NCBI RefSeq assembly: GCF_000468095.1
Contig: NZ_ASZC01000013.1
Coordinates: 120,553 to 184,552, forward strand
Direction of reading: 5' to 3'
DNA: 64,000 nt
From: Pantoea sp. AS-PWVM4
GTDB taxonomy: Bacteria; Pseudomonadota; Gammaproteobacteria; Enterobacterales; Enterobacteriaceae
Shown in pieces: positions 46,089 to 55,793 of the stretch. The notes beneath the pieces are model-generated. The model saw only the letters and a list, made by a program, of their open reading frames with translations, was not told the DNA's origin and searched no databases. The translations under genes and the position numbers were made by a program. Each line of letters begins with the position of its first letter. Position 1 is the stretch's first letter.

Positions 46089-47407
46089 GCCTGTCGTGCC
46101 GCCGCCATTAAGGCTTCAATCGCGTCAGCATCCTTCACCACGCTGTCGGTCAGATTCTCGTTGCCGTCTTCGGTGATGACGATGTCATCTTCGATACGAA
46201 TACCGATTCCGCGATATTGCGCAGGCACCCTGGCGTCTGGTGCGATATACAGACCAGGTTCAATGGTCAGAACCATGCCGGGTTCGAGGATGCGGTCGCG
46301 GCTTGGTGTGCCGTAGTGACCGACATCATGTACATCCAGCCCCAGCCAATGGCTCAAACCGTGCATAAAAAATTGACGGTGGGCCTGCTCGGCCAGCAGC
46401 GCATCCACTTCGCCTTCCATCACCCCCAGTTCCACCAGGCCGGTGACCATGATACGCACCACTTCGTCGTTCACGTCATGGATGCTCACGCCCGGACGGA
46501 ACAGTTCCAGCGCTTTGTACAGTGACGCCAGCACGATGTCGTAAATGGCACGCTGAGGGGCGGTGAACTTGCCGTTAACCGGGAAGGTTCGCGTGATATC
46601 GCCCGCATAGCCCTGGAATTCGCAACCTGCGTCAATCAGTACCAAATCACCATCGCGCATCTCGCACTCATTTTCGGTGTAGTGCAGGATGCAGCCGTTT
46701 TCACCCGCTCCGACAATGGTGTTGTAGGAGGGAAAACGTGCGCCGTGACGATTGAACTCATGCTGGATTTCACCTTCAAGCTGATATTCAAACATCCCCG
46801 GACGACAGACCTGCATGGCGCGGGTATGGGCCAGCGCGCTGATTTCCCCGGCACGACGCAGGATGGCGATCTCTTCGGGTCCTTTGAACAGGCGCATATC
46901 ATGCACCCACGGACGCCAGTCGGTGAGGGTATCTGGCGCGCTCAGGTTCTGACGGAAGCCACGACGCAGTTTTTCCAGCGCACTGAACACCAGTTTGTCG
47001 GCTTCGGCATACAACCCCTGGGCGTGATACACCACATCCAGACCGTTTAACAGCTGATGCAGTTGTTCGCCAATATCGTCCCACGGCAATGCCCGGTCCA
47101 CGCCGAGTTTCGCCGGTGCCGCATCCTGGCCCAGACGACGGCCAAACCAGATTTCGGCGGTCAGATCACGCACGCGGTTGAACAACACGCTGTGGTTGTG
47201 CGTCTCGTCGCTTTTAATCAACACCAGCAACGCCTGCGGCTCGTTAAAACCGGTGAAATACCAGAAATCGCTGTTCTGACGGAAGGGATATTCGCTGTCG
47301 TTGCTGCGCGTCACTTCCGGCGCAGCAAAAATCAATGCGGCACTACCGGGTGCCATACGGGCAATCAGCGCCTGACGACGTTGCTGGAAAGTTTCCAGTG
47401 TAATCAT
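46085..47407 (-). CDS. pepP: Xaa-Pro aminopeptidase P (PepP)
   Basis: 440 residues (E. coli 441). Removes N-terminal residues before proline. Dinuclear Mn ligands lie in LVLIDAGCEFQGYAGDITRTF, HGLSHWLGLDVHDVG, LTIEPGLYI and GIGIRIEDDIVITE. Heads pepP-ubiH-ubiI. Confidence 0.97.
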   Translation of the reverse strand: MITLETFQQRRQALIARMAPGSAALIFAAPEVTRSNDSEYPFRQNSDFWYFTGFNEPQALLVLIKSDETHNHSVLFNRVRDLTAEIWFGRRLGQDAAPAKLGVDRALPWDDIGEQLHQLLNGLDVVYHAQGLYAEADKLVFSALEKLRRGFRQNLSAPDTLTDWRPWVHDMRLFKGPEEIAILRRAGEISALAHTRAMQVCRPGMFEYQLEGEIQHEFNRHGARFPSYNTIVGAGENGCILHYTENECEMRDGDLVLIDAGCEFQGYAGDITRTFPVNGKFTAPQRAIYDIVLASLYKALELFRPGVSIHDVNDEVVRIMVTGLVELGVMEGEVDALLAEQAHRQFFMHGLSHWLGLDVHDVGHYGTPSRDRILEPGMVLTIEPGLYIAPDARVPAQYRGIGIRIEDDIVITEDGNENLTDSVVKDADAIEALMAAARQA

Positions 47408-47458
47408 GTTTGCACTCCCTGTTGAAAAGCGGGCACGGCAGTACCCGGAATGACGCGC

Positions 47459-48040
47459 TTAGTGTAGCGTGGGCTTCTGTACTTCAGGTGCTGTCGGCGG
47501 TCGCGGCTGGGTGAAGGTGTCGTGACACAGCAGCGCGGCAACGCGCACATACTCAATCACCTCTTCGAGTGATTGCTCAAGCTCTTCCTGATCTTCATCT
47601 TCGTCATAGCCCAGTTGAGCGATGGTGCGCAGGTCATCAATCGCTTCTCCGGTTTCGCCGGTGACCTTGTCCAGTTTCGGCTGAGTCACACCCAATCCCA
47701 GCAGGAAATGGTTGACCCATCCCGCCAGCGCATCGGCACGGTCAAATACCGTGATGTCATCGTCGTCAGGCAACATCAGTTGAAACAGGAAACCCTCTTC
47801 ATCCAGAGTGTTGGTCAGGCTCTCATGGAGCGCCTGCAACGGCTGCGACAGGCTTTGTGAAAAGGCCATGCCTTCGTTGGTGAGGTCGTGCACCAGCGTC
47901 TTCCAGCTGTTATCCTGGTTACCGCCGCACAGGATGCCGCAAATCAGGCCGTGCATTTCGGCGGGTGTCATTCCCACGCCCTGCTGGGAAAGCGCCGCTG
48001 CCAGCGCGTTGTAAGTGGGCGTTGCGTTCTGTAAAGACAT
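47459..48040 (-). CDS. ygfB: YgfB family protein (UPF0149)
   Basis: 193 residues. A short helical protein with [16 protein letters not shown] and [21 protein letters not shown], as in E. coli YgfB. The exact role is not settled; in Pseudomonas a homologue affects antibiotic resistance regulation. First gene upstream of pepP. Confidence 0.94.
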   Translation of the reverse strand: MSLQNATPTYNALAAALSQQGVGMTPAEMHGLICGILCGGNQDNSWKTLVHDLTNEGMAFSQSLSQPLQALHESLTNTLDEEGFLFQLMLPDDDDITVFDRADALAGWVNHFLLGLGVTQPKLDKVTGETGEAIDDLRTIAQLGYDEDEDQEELEQSLEEVIEYVRVAALLCHDTFTQPRPPTAPEVQKPTLH

Positions 48041-48210
48041 AAGCTTTGGTCGTCGTTGGCAGAATAAGTTCGTGTTATGCTACCACCAGGTGCCTCAGGG
48101 TTTCCAGAAAAGGGGTTGTAACTTCTCACCCAGGTCTATATAGTTGCGCTCCTCCCAAGCCATTGACTGCTAAGGGAGATGCGGGCGAAGTAATCAGTCA
48201 GGAAGGTGGC

Positions 48211-48540
48211 ATGTCTGCACAACCGGTAGATATTCAGATTTTTGGTCGTTCGTTGAGAGTGAATTGTCCGCCTGAACAGCAAGATGCGCTGAATGCGGCA
48301 GCTGAGGACCTCAATCAACGGTTGCAAGATTTAAAAGTTCGCACTAGAGTCACAAATACAGAACAACTGGTGTTCATCGCCGCGTTAAACATCTGCCACG
48401 AATTGGCACAAGAGAAAGGTAAGACGCGCGACTACGCAGCCAATATGGAACAACGTATTCGTATGCTGCAACAGACCATTGAACAAGCATTAGTTGAGCA
48501 AGGTCGCATAACTGATCGCCAGGGCACAAAGTTTGAATAA
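48211..48540 (+). CDS. zapA: Cell-division protein ZapA
   Basis: 109 residues from [20 protein letters not shown]; the longer frame to 48046 is not supported. The protein has the N-terminal globular domain and C-terminal coiled coil ([17 protein letters not shown]) that bundle FtsZ filaments. RBS GGAAGG. Divergent from ygfB, upstream of ssrS, as in E. coli. Confidence 0.96.
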   Translation: MSAQPVDIQIFGRSLRVNCPPEQQDALNAAAEDLNQRLQDLKVRTRVTNTEQLVFIAALNICHELAQEKGKTRDYAANMEQRIRMLQQTIEQALVEQGRITDRQGTKFE

Positions 48541-48578
48541 CACTTCATGGTTATCGTGATACAGTAACGGTGAAGTAA

Positions 48579-48764
48579 ATTTTCTCTGAGATGTTTGCAT
48601 GCGGGCCAGTCCCCTGAGCCGATATTTCATTACCACAGAATGTGGCGCTCCGTAACTTGTGAGCATGCTCGGTCCGTCCGAGAAGCCTGATAGTTGCGAC
48701 GACACATTCACCTTGAACCAAGGGTTCAAGGGTTACAGCCTGCGGCGGCATCTCGGAGATCTCC
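48579..48764 (+). ncRNA. ssrS: 6S RNA
   Basis: About 186 nt between zapA and fau. The 5' segment TTTCTCTGAGATGTTTGCAT and 3' segment GGCGGCATCTCGGAGATCTC pair to form the closing stem, and internal sequences (GCTCGGTCCGTCCGAGAAGC, GAACCAAGGGTTCAAGGGTT) match E. coli 6S RNA. It mimics an open promoter and binds sigma70 RNA polymerase in stationary phase. Ends are estimated by comparison. Confidence 0.96.
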
Positions 48765-48839
48765 TCTTAGTTCCACTTCTGTTATCCCCCGGTACGCATG
48801 ATATAGTGGCTGGCAACAGCCGACTTTGCCGGGGATATC

Positions 48840-49430
48840 ATGTCTGAACCCTCATTTCGTGACCGACAAGACATTCGTCAACATGTGCGTCATCTGCGCC
48901 GCAACCTCACGGCTGAACAGCAGGAACAAGCCGCCGATTTGCTGGCAGAGCATGCGATAAATTTTGCGCCCATCAGCAATGCCGAACGTATTGCGTTGTT
49001 CCTGTCCGTTGATGGGGAGTTGAATACTCGCCCACTCATCGCCAAGCTCTGGCAACAGAAAAAACAGGTTTTCCTGCCGGTGCTGCACCCTTTCGCCCCC
49101 GGAAATTTACTGTTCCTGCGCTACACACCCGACACGCCACTCAGCCCGAATAAATTAAGCATCCCGGAACCGCCGCTGGATATCACCCAAATGGTCACCC
49201 TTGATCAGCTGGACGTGGTGATGGTGCCATTAGTCGCGTTCGATCAAAGCGGGCAGCGATTGGGTATGGGAGGCGGTTTTTACGATCGCACGCTACAAAA
49301 CTGGCAGCAGCATGGTTTTCTACCGGTGGGGATTGCGCATGACTGTCAACATGTTGAAACGCTGCCAGTAGCGACCTGGGATGTGCCGTTGCCGGTGGTG
49401 ATTACACCGTCGAAATTGTGGCAGTGGTGA
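48840..49430 (+). CDS. fau: 5-formyltetrahydrofolate cyclo-ligase
   Basis: 196 residues. Converts 5-formyl-THF to 5,10-methenyl-THF with ATP. Motifs MVPLVAFDQSGQRLGMGGGFYDRTL and the N-terminal RHLRRNLTAEQQ. It follows ssrS as in E. coli, with which it is co-transcribed. Confidence 0.95.
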   Translation: MSEPSFRDRQDIRQHVRHLRRNLTAEQQEQAADLLAEHAINFAPISNAERIALFLSVDGELNTRPLIAKLWQQKKQVFLPVLHPFAPGNLLFLRYTPDTPLSPNKLSIPEPPLDITQMVTLDQLDVVMVPLVAFDQSGQRLGMGGGFYDRTLQNWQQHGFLPVGIAHDCQHVETLPVATWDVPLPVVITPSKLWQW

Positions 49431-49433
49431 TTT

Positions 49434-49480
49434 GCGCGATAAATCGCGCCGCTACGATAGCTGTAGCAGCGCGATGTTAA
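49434..49480. repeat. Palindromic repeat locus 9 (one intact, one decayed unit)
   Basis: Exact reverse unit 49434-49455, then a decayed forward unit starting GTAGCAGCGCGATG at 49463. Between convergent fau and serA. Confidence 0.75.
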
Positions 49481-49481
49481 A

Positions 49482-50720
49482 TCAGTACAGCAAGCGCGCG
49501 CGAATGGTGCCCGGAATTGCCTTCATCAGTTGCAGCGCTTTATCCGCCACATCCTGCTGTGCATCGATATCGATTACCACGTAGCCCATCAGCGGCGAGG
49601 TTTGCAGATACTGGGCGGCAATGTTGATGCCCTGCTCGGCAAAAATCTGGTTGATGGCGGTCAGTACACCCGGACGGTTTTCGTGGATGTGCAACAGGCG
49701 ACTGGCGCTGGCGGCATGCATCGGCAACGACACTTCCGGGAAGTTAACGGCAGACAGGGTTGAACCGTTGTCAGAATACTTCGCCAACTTGCCAGAGACT
49801 TCCAGACCGATGTTTTCCTGCGCTTCCTGCGTCGAACCACCGATATGTGGCGTCAGAATCACGTTATCGAATTCACACAGCGGTGAATTGAACGGATCGC
49901 TGTTGGTCGCCGGCTCCACCGGGAACACGTCAATCGCCGCACCCGCCAGATGTTTGTTAGACAAGGCATCGCACAGCGCCGGAATATCAATCACCGTACC
50001 GCGTGCGGCGTTAATCAGCAGCGCACCTGGCTTCATCAGCGCCAGTTCGGCGGCACCGATCATATTCTGCGTTGATGGGGTTTCCGGTACGTGCAGGCTG
50101 ACCACATCACTCATGTTGAGCAGGTCAGACAGGTGACGCACCTGTGTGGCGTTGCCCAGCGGCAGTTTGTTCTCGATATCGTAGAAAAACACATGCATGC
50201 CAAGGCTTTCCGCCAGCACACCGAGTTGCATACCGATATGGCCATAGCCGATGATACCCAGCTTCTTGCCACGAGCTTCATAGGAACCCGCTGCAATTTT
50301 ATTCCAGATACCGCGGTGCGCTTTGGCGTTCGCTTCCGGGATGCCACGCAGCATCAGCAGCATTTCACCAATCACCAGTTCGGCAACCGAACGGGTGTTG
50401 GAGAACGGGGCATTAAATACCGGCACGCCACGTTTTGCTGCTGCATTCAGGTCAACCTGGTTGGTGCCGATACAGAAGCAGCCAACCGCAACCAGTTTTT
50501 CAGCCGCAGCGAAAATCTCTTCGGTCAGTTGGGTACGGGAACGGATACCAATGAAGTGTGCGTCACGAACGGAGGACTTCAGCGTCTCCGCATCCAGTGC
50601 ACCTTTGTGGAATTCGATGTTGGTGTAACCTGCTGCGCGCAGGTTATCCAGCGCACTCTGATGGACACCTTCCACCAGCAGGAACTTAATCTTGTCTTTT
50701 TCCAGTGATAACTCTGCCAT
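49482..50720 (-). CDS. serA: D-3-phosphoglycerate dehydrogenase SerA
   Basis: 412 residues (E. coli 410). First step of serine synthesis. NAD-binding GIIGYGHIGMQLGVLAESLG, catalytic His region LTPHIGGSTQEAQENIG, and a C-terminal ACT domain (about 335-412) that binds serine for feedback inhibition. Confidence 0.97.
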   Translation of the reverse strand: MAELSLEKDKIKFLLVEGVHQSALDNLRAAGYTNIEFHKGALDAETLKSSVRDAHFIGIRSRTQLTEEIFAAAEKLVAVGCFCIGTNQVDLNAAAKRGVPVFNAPFSNTRSVAELVIGEMLLMLRGIPEANAKAHRGIWNKIAAGSYEARGKKLGIIGYGHIGMQLGVLAESLGMHVFFYDIENKLPLGNATQVRHLSDLLNMSDVVSLHVPETPSTQNMIGAAELALMKPGALLINAARGTVIDIPALCDALSNKHLAGAAIDVFPVEPATNSDPFNSPLCEFDNVILTPHIGGSTQEAQENIGLEVSGKLAKYSDNGSTLSAVNFPEVSLPMHAASASRLLHIHENRPGVLTAINQIFAEQGINIAAQYLQTSPLMGYVVIDIDAQQDVADKALQLMKAIPGTIRARLLY

Positions 50721-50974
50721 TTCCCGACCCTATTCAGAATTCAACGAGGGCTGCCATAAGCCAGCCTTCTGTCAAAATATCAAAAAATTCGTTTGCAGCA
50801 AGACAATCGATTGCCTCGACCTCAGCACGCGTCAGCGCTACGGCAGCACAATGCCGTACAAAATCGGGATATGCGTACAGAGCGAAGAATGAACCTGCTG
50901 TTGATGACTGTTTTGTGACATAAGTCACCGAATTTCAGCATACGAAGAAAAGATGTTTTGCGTATGGAAATAAG

Positions 50975-50993
50975 CGGCGCTGCAACAGCGCCG
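50975..50993 (-). terminator. Hairpin downstream of rpiA
   Basis: CGGCGCTgttgcAGCGCCG just after the rpiA stop, followed by CTTATTTCC on the minus strand. A plausible terminator. Confidence 0.55.
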
Positions 50994-50999
50994 GACAGA

Positions 51000-51659
51000 T
51001 CATTTGGTAATGGTTTTTACGCCATCGGCAGTGCCGATCAGCGCGACATCAGCGCCGCGTGCTGCAAAAAGCCCTACTGTCACCACACCAGGCAGCGCAT
51101 TGATGGCTTTTTCCAGCGCGATCGGATCGAGGATGCGTAGATTATGCACGTCGAGAATAATGTTGCCGTTATCGGTCACCACGTTCTGACGATATTCTGG
51201 CAGGCCGCCCAATTTCACCAGTTCACGCGCCACATAGGAACGCGCCATCGGGATCACTTCAACCGGCAGCGGAAAGTGGCCCAATACATCCACTTCTTTC
51301 GAGGCATCGGCAATACAGATAAATTTCTCAGCCACGGCGGAGACAATTTTCTCACGCGTCAGCGCCGCGCCGCCGCCTTTAATCATCTGCATCTGCGGAT
51401 TGATCTCATCAGCACCGTCGACGTACACCGAGAGCGAATCCACTTCATTGAGATCAAACACATGAATGCCAAGGGATTTCAGTTTCTGCGTTGAGGCTTC
51501 CGAGCTGGAAACTGCGCCCTCAATTTGATGCTTAATCGAACCTAACGCATCAATAAAATGGGCAGCGGTCGAACCGGTGCCAACGCCTACAATGGTGCCC
51601 GGCTGCACATATTGCAGTGCTGCCCAACCTACCGCTTTTTTCAGTTCATCCTGGGTCAT
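51000..51659 (-). CDS. rpiA: Ribose-5-phosphate isomerase A
   Basis: 219 residues. Interconverts ribose-5-P and ribulose-5-P. Motifs [28 protein letters not shown] and [13 protein letters not shown]. Divergent from argP. Confidence 0.97.
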   Translation of the reverse strand: MTQDELKKAVGWAALQYVQPGTIVGVGTGSTAAHFIDALGSIKHQIEGAVSSSEASTQKLKSLGIHVFDLNEVDSLSVYVDGADEINPQMQMIKGGGAALTREKIVSAVAEKFICIADASKEVDVLGHFPLPVEVIPMARSYVARELVKLGGLPEYRQNVVTDNGNIILDVHNLRILDPIALEKAINALPGVVTVGLFAARGADVALIGTADGVKTITK

Positions 51660-51818
51660 GGTATGTTTAAAACCTGTGCGACAACGAGGTGCGCGTAGTA
51701 TAAAACAAGGCGGCGTAAAAAAGCGCGGCTGTTAAAGGCTTTGTAACTCAGTGCACAAAAACCATCTTTTGATTTTTTGTGGCATAGTACCCTCCATCCT
51801 GAACGAGAGAGAACAACA

Positions 51819-52724
51819 ATGAAACGCCCGGATTATCGAACGCTTCAGGCGCTGGATGCTGTGATTCGTGAACGCGGCTTTGAGCGCGCCGCGCAAAAAC
51901 TTTGTATTACGCAGTCTGCGGTGTCGCAGCGTATTAAACAGCTGGAAAATTTATTCGGTCAGCCGCTGCTGGTGCGTACCGTACCGCCGCGCCCGACGGA
52001 ACAGGGGCAGAAGCTGCTTGCGTTGTTGCATCAGGTAGAGCTGCTGGAAGAGGAGTGGCTGGGTGATGAAAACGGTGGCACCACGCCGCTGCTGTTGTCA
52101 CTGGCGGTCAACGCCGACAGTCTGGCAACCTGGCTGCTGCCCGCATTGAAAGATGTGCTGGCCGATTCCCCGGTGCGCCTCAACATTCAGGTCGAAGACG
52201 AAACCCGTACTCAGGAGCGCTTGCGTCGTGGTGAAGTGGTGGGTGCGGTGAGTATTCAGCCACAACCCTTACCGAGCTGTCTGGTTGATCAATTGGGTGC
52301 GTTAGATTATCTGTTTGTAGCGTCACCCGAGTTTGCCAATCGCTACTTCCCGAATGGCGTGACACGTTCGGCGCTGCTGAAAGCCCCGGCCATTGCCTTT
52401 GATCATCTCGATGATATGCATCAGGCGTTTCTGCAACAGAATTTCGATCTGTCGCCGGGTAGCGTACCCTGCCATATCGTTAACTCGTCGGAAGCCTTCG
52501 TCCAGCTGGCTCGTCAGGGGTCGACCTGCTGTATGATCCCGCATTTGCAGATTGAACGTGAACTGGCGAATGGTGAGTTGGTGGATTTGACGCCCGGCTT
52601 GTACCAGCGCCGGATGCTGTACTGGCATCGCTTTGCCCCGGAAAGCCGTCTGATGCGCCGCGTCACCGATGCATTAATTGCCCACGGCCACCGCGTATTG
52701 CGTCAGGATGATTTAGCGGCCTGA
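51819..52724 (+). CDS. argP: LysR-type regulator ArgP (IciA)
   Basis: 301 residues from [43 protein letters not shown], the HTH of ArgP. The upstream in-frame ATG at 51777 is not used by the family. ArgP activates argO with arginine and is blocked by lysine. Its known target argO is encoded at 58052. Confidence 0.96.
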   Translation: MKRPDYRTLQALDAVIRERGFERAAQKLCITQSAVSQRIKQLENLFGQPLLVRTVPPRPTEQGQKLLALLHQVELLEEEWLGDENGGTTPLLLSLAVNADSLATWLLPALKDVLADSPVRLNIQVEDETRTQERLRRGEVVGAVSIQPQPLPSCLVDQLGALDYLFVASPEFANRYFPNGVTRSALLKAPAIAFDHLDDMHQAFLQQNFDLSPGSVPCHIVNSSEAFVQLARQGSTCCMIPHLQIERELANGELVDLTPGLYQRRMLYWHRFAPESRLMRRVTDALIAHGHRVLRQDDLAA

Positions 52725-52738
52725 CAGCACACGAATTC

Positions 52739-52790
52739 GTAGCGGCGCGAGTTATCACGCACAGGATTGCGCGATAAATCGCGCCGCTAC
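52739..52790. repeat. Palindromic repeat locus 10 (short inward pair)
   Basis: Forward unit 52739-52760 with two changes (GAGTTATCACGC) and exact reverse unit 52769-52790. Between convergent argP and yggE. Confidence 0.88.
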
Positions 52791-52797
52791 GGAAACA

Positions 52798-53526
52798 TTA
52801 CGGTGTATTCGGTTTGATATCGAATACCACATCCACCTGATCGTCAAAGTGAATGGTCTGCTGCTCGTAGGTTTGCTGCGCTGAGGTATCCGCCTCTGGT
52901 GCCGCCGCTTTGAACATGCGTGCCATCGGCATCGGCTGATAGTTGGCTACGTGATAGCGGATGCTATACACCGGACCGAGTTTCGCATTGAAACCTTCCG
53001 CCAGTGCTGATGCCTGCTGAGTTGCATTGGCGATAGCCGCTTTACGCGCCTGATCCTTATAGGTCTGCGGATTTGCCACGCCGAGATCGACAGCACGAAT
53101 CTCGTTCAACCCGGTTTTCAACGCCCCATCCAGCAGTTCATTCAGCTTCTCCAGCTGACGCAGCGTCACCTGTACCTGGCGTACTGCGCGGTAGCCTTTC
53201 AGTACCGATTTCCCCTCTTTGGTGTAATCGTACTCCGGCTGGGTGCTGAGGTTAGCAGCATCGATATCTTTCTTCTCGATGCCATTTTTTTGCAGAAAAT
53301 CAAAATATTGTGCAACACGGCTATCGGCCTGCTTTTTCGCATCCGCCGCGTCTTTCGATGAAACATTCACCACAATCGAGAGCGTAGCAATATCCGGACG
53401 TGCCTCGACACTTGCCTGCCCTGAAGTCACCACATGCGGCCCATTCGGCAGCTCGTCGGCCTGAACCATCGCAGGCAATGCGCCCGCGCTCATTACGGCG
53501 GCCAGCGCCAGTGCTTTGAGTTTCAC
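52798..53526 (-). CDS. yggE: YggE, SIMPL-domain periplasmic protein
   Basis: 242 residues from a GTG start at 53526 with RBS GGAGG; it reads MKLKALALAAVMSAGALPAM, a signal peptide. Motifs DIATLSIVVNVSSKDAADAK and GAKLGP-type FNAKLGPVYSIRYHV match E. coli YggE, linked to oxidative stress defence. The longer frame to 53634 lacks a signal. Confidence 0.9.
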   Translation of the reverse strand: MKLKALALAAVMSAGALPAMVQADELPNGPHVVTSGQASVEARPDIATLSIVVNVSSKDAADAKKQADSRVAQYFDFLQKNGIEKKDIDAANLSTQPEYDYTKEGKSVLKGYRAVRQVQVTLRQLEKLNELLDGALKTGLNEIRAVDLGVANPQTYKDQARKAAIANATQQASALAEGFNAKLGPVYSIRYHVANYQPMPMARMFKAAAPEADTSAQQTYEQQTIHFDDQVDVVFDIKPNTP

Positions 53527-53698
53527 GAAAGTCCTCCTTGAAGATTCAATTCTGAGGTCGCCACTATGGCGAAGCCTGCTACACATTACCATGCGTGATG
53601 GTCTGAGTTTTGATTCAACGAAAAGTTCGGGCACTCTGCTGTTTTATCGTCTCCGCGATCACAAAATAATCACCCTGTATTCGCTGAATTTGCCCACC

Positions 53699-53721
53699 AG
53701 TGTTTCTATTAAAGAGACACT
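53699..53721. promoter_or_regulatory. Inverted repeat upstream of the MFS gene, possible operator
   Basis: AGTGTTTCT and AGAGACACT (8 of 9 bases paired) around ATTAA, starting 23 bp before the MFS start. Could be the site of the neighbouring IclR-type regulator or an mRNA 5' hairpin. Confidence 0.4.
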
Positions 53722-53744
53722 CTGACCTCCGGGAGCGTTCCACG

Positions 53745-55052
53745 ATGACAGAGCAACCGATAGCCCAACCCCACGTTTGTGTCCGTGCCGGGCGCACACG
53801 CTTTCTGATGCTTGGCCTGGTGTTTATCAACATCATTATTAATTACATGGACCGAACCAACCTGTCGGTCGCCGCCACGACAATGGCCGGTGAATTGCGC
53901 TTCACGCCGCTGGAGATGGGGTTAATCTTCTCTGCCTTTGGCTGGATTTATGCCGCCTTACAGATCCCCGGCGGTTTCCTGATCGATCGTCTGGGCGCGC
54001 GGCTGGTGTATGGCGTCGGGCTGTTTGTCTGGTCGATGGTGACGGCGCTACACGCTTTTGCCGGTAGCTTTCTCGCGCTGTTTGGCCTGCGTCTGGGCGT
54101 CGGTGCCTTTGAAGCCCCGGTGATGCCCGCCAACAACCGGGTGATCTCCAGTTGGTTCCCGGAACAGGAGCGCGCCAGCGCCATCGGTATTTACTCTTCG
54201 GCGCAGTTTGTCGGTTTAGCCTGCATGACCCCGTTGCTGTTTCATGTGCAGGATGCGTTTGGCTGGCGCGGCTTGTTTCTGATTACCGGTGTCGCAGGCA
54301 TGATTTGGGCGCTGGTGTGGTATGTCCTCTACCGCGAACCTGGCGATCACAAAGGGGTTTCCCAGGCGGAACTGAATTATCTGCGCAGTAATGGCGCGCT
54401 ACTGGGTGACCGCCAGAGCGCTCAACAACCACGCGCGCGCTGGCAGGATCTGGCGCAGATGTTCCGCAGTCGCAAGCTGGTTGGCATCTACATTGGTCAG
54501 TTCACCATTTCGGCTACCTTCTGGTTCTTCCTCACCTGGTTCCCGACCTACCTGGTGGAATATCGTCATATGGCGTTTATTAAGAGCGGCTATGTGGCGT
54601 CACTGCCCTACTTCGCCGCCTTTTGCGGCGTGCTACTGGCCGGCTTTGCCTCGGACCGCATGATACGTCGGGGCGTTTCGGCCAGTGTTGCTCGCAAACT
54701 ACCGGTAATCCTCGGATTATCGCTGACCTTATTTATTCTCGGGGCCAATTACACGGACAACTCCGCGCTGATCATCCTGTTTATGTCTGTCGCCTTCTTT
54801 GGCAACGGCCTCGCGACCATTACCTGGGTGTTTGTTACCGCGCTGGCACCGCGCCATTTAATCGGGCTGGCCGGTGGCGTATTTAACTTCACCGGCGCGC
54901 TCTCCTCCATTGTGGTGCCGATCGCCATTGGCGCATTAATCGATGGCGACAATTTCGCGCCAGCGCTGGCGTTTATCGCCATGCTGGCCGCTATCGGCAT
55001 CGCCAGTTACGTGTTTATCGTCGGGAAAATCGACCATGTTAGCGCGCAATGA
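53745..55052 (+). CDS. MFS transporter, ACS family (DgoT/GudP-like, sugar-acid type)
   Basis: 435 residues from MTEQPIAQPHVCV; GGGAG precedes it. The frame is open to 53700. Twelve hydrophobic segments with the ACS signature INIIINYMDRTNLSVAA and RLGVGAFEAPVMPANNRVISSWFP. ACS transporters carry organic anions such as galactonate or glucarate. Overlaps the IclR regulator end by 14 bp (convergent). Substrate unknown. Confidence 0.9.
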   Translation: MTEQPIAQPHVCVRAGRTRFLMLGLVFINIIINYMDRTNLSVAATTMAGELRFTPLEMGLIFSAFGWIYAALQIPGGFLIDRLGARLVYGVGLFVWSMVTALHAFAGSFLALFGLRLGVGAFEAPVMPANNRVISSWFPEQERASAIGIYSSAQFVGLACMTPLLFHVQDAFGWRGLFLITGVAGMIWALVWYVLYREPGDHKGVSQAELNYLRSNGALLGDRQSAQQPRARWQDLAQMFRSRKLVGIYIGQFTISATFWFFLTWFPTYLVEYRHMAFIKSGYVASLPYFAAFCGVLLAGFASDRMIRRGVSASVARKLPVILGLSLTLFILGANYTDNSALIILFMSVAFFGNGLATITWVFVTALAPRHLIGLAGGVFNFTGALSSIVVPIAIGALIDGDNFAPALAFIAMLAAIGIASYVFIVGKIDHVSAQ

Positions 55053-55737
55053 TCATGCGCTGCGCCAGCGCCTGCAACTGCGCCAGACGCTGCTGGAGAT
55101 GTGCCTCATCCGCCTGCCAAATTTTGGCGAACGCCAGGGCCGCACGATTGTTATTAATCGGCAGTGCCATGCTGATTTCTCCATCGTCACGATGCCAGAT
55201 GAGGGTGTCCTGCGTGCGTTTACGCGCCAGCAGCGGGGCAATCTGCGCCCATTGATCGTCGGTGAAACGTGGCCGCAAGGCTTCATCGCTCTCCGCCGCC
55301 AGCAGCGATACGCCGATCACCGACTGCCAGGCGGGCAACATATGGTAGCCCGCCAGCGCCTGGCTGGTGCTGGTACGCTCGCCCGGTTCCGAGTGCCAGA
55401 TATAGATCACCTGGTCCTCCCACAGCACGCCCAGCGCCACCACGATATCGCGTGGCGCATTGGCTTCCAGTTGTGGCAGCGCCTGGGCAAACAGCGACGA
55501 TCCGCGAATCGCCTGTGCTGCCAGCGCATGTACCCCAGGTCCGGGCAGATAGCGGCGATGCTCATCCTGCATCGTCAGACCAATCGAGGCCATGGTCATC
55601 AGCAGGCGGTTAACCCGCGTGCTGTTCATCCCCATCTGGCGCGCCAGTTCGCGACAGCCAACGGCTTTATCACTGGAAACCAGATATTGCAGGCAGCGAA
55701 TACCGTCAATCAGGCTTTGATTGGGTTGAGAAGACAT
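55039..55737 (-). CDS. IclR-family transcriptional regulator
   Basis: 232 residues. The HTH region is SLIDGIRCLQYLVSSDKAVGCRELARQMGMNSTRVNRLLMTM; the effector domain contains GVSLLAAESDEAL and ALPINNNRAALAF. It is divergent from the FAD oxidoreductase gene (56-bp gap) and convergent with the MFS gene, so it most likely controls both. Confidence 0.9.
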   Translation of the reverse strand: MSSQPNQSLIDGIRCLQYLVSSDKAVGCRELARQMGMNSTRVNRLLMTMASIGLTMQDEHRRYLPGPGVHALAAQAIRGSSLFAQALPQLEANAPRDIVVALGVLWEDQVIYIWHSEPGERTSTSQALAGYHMLPAWQSVIGVSLLAAESDEALRPRFTDDQWAQIAPLLARKRTQDTLIWHRDDGEISMALPINNNRAALAFAKIWQADEAHLQQRLAQLQALAQRMIIAR

Positions 55738-55793
55738 ACATCACCCTGTGGCGGTCAAAAATTTAATCTTAGCGTCAGAGTTACAGGAATGAA

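Noticed and set aside
50734..50928. A 64-codon minus-strand frame upstream of serA
   Set aside because: A possible leader peptide was considered, but it has no ribosome-binding site or attenuator structure, so it is probably a chance frame.
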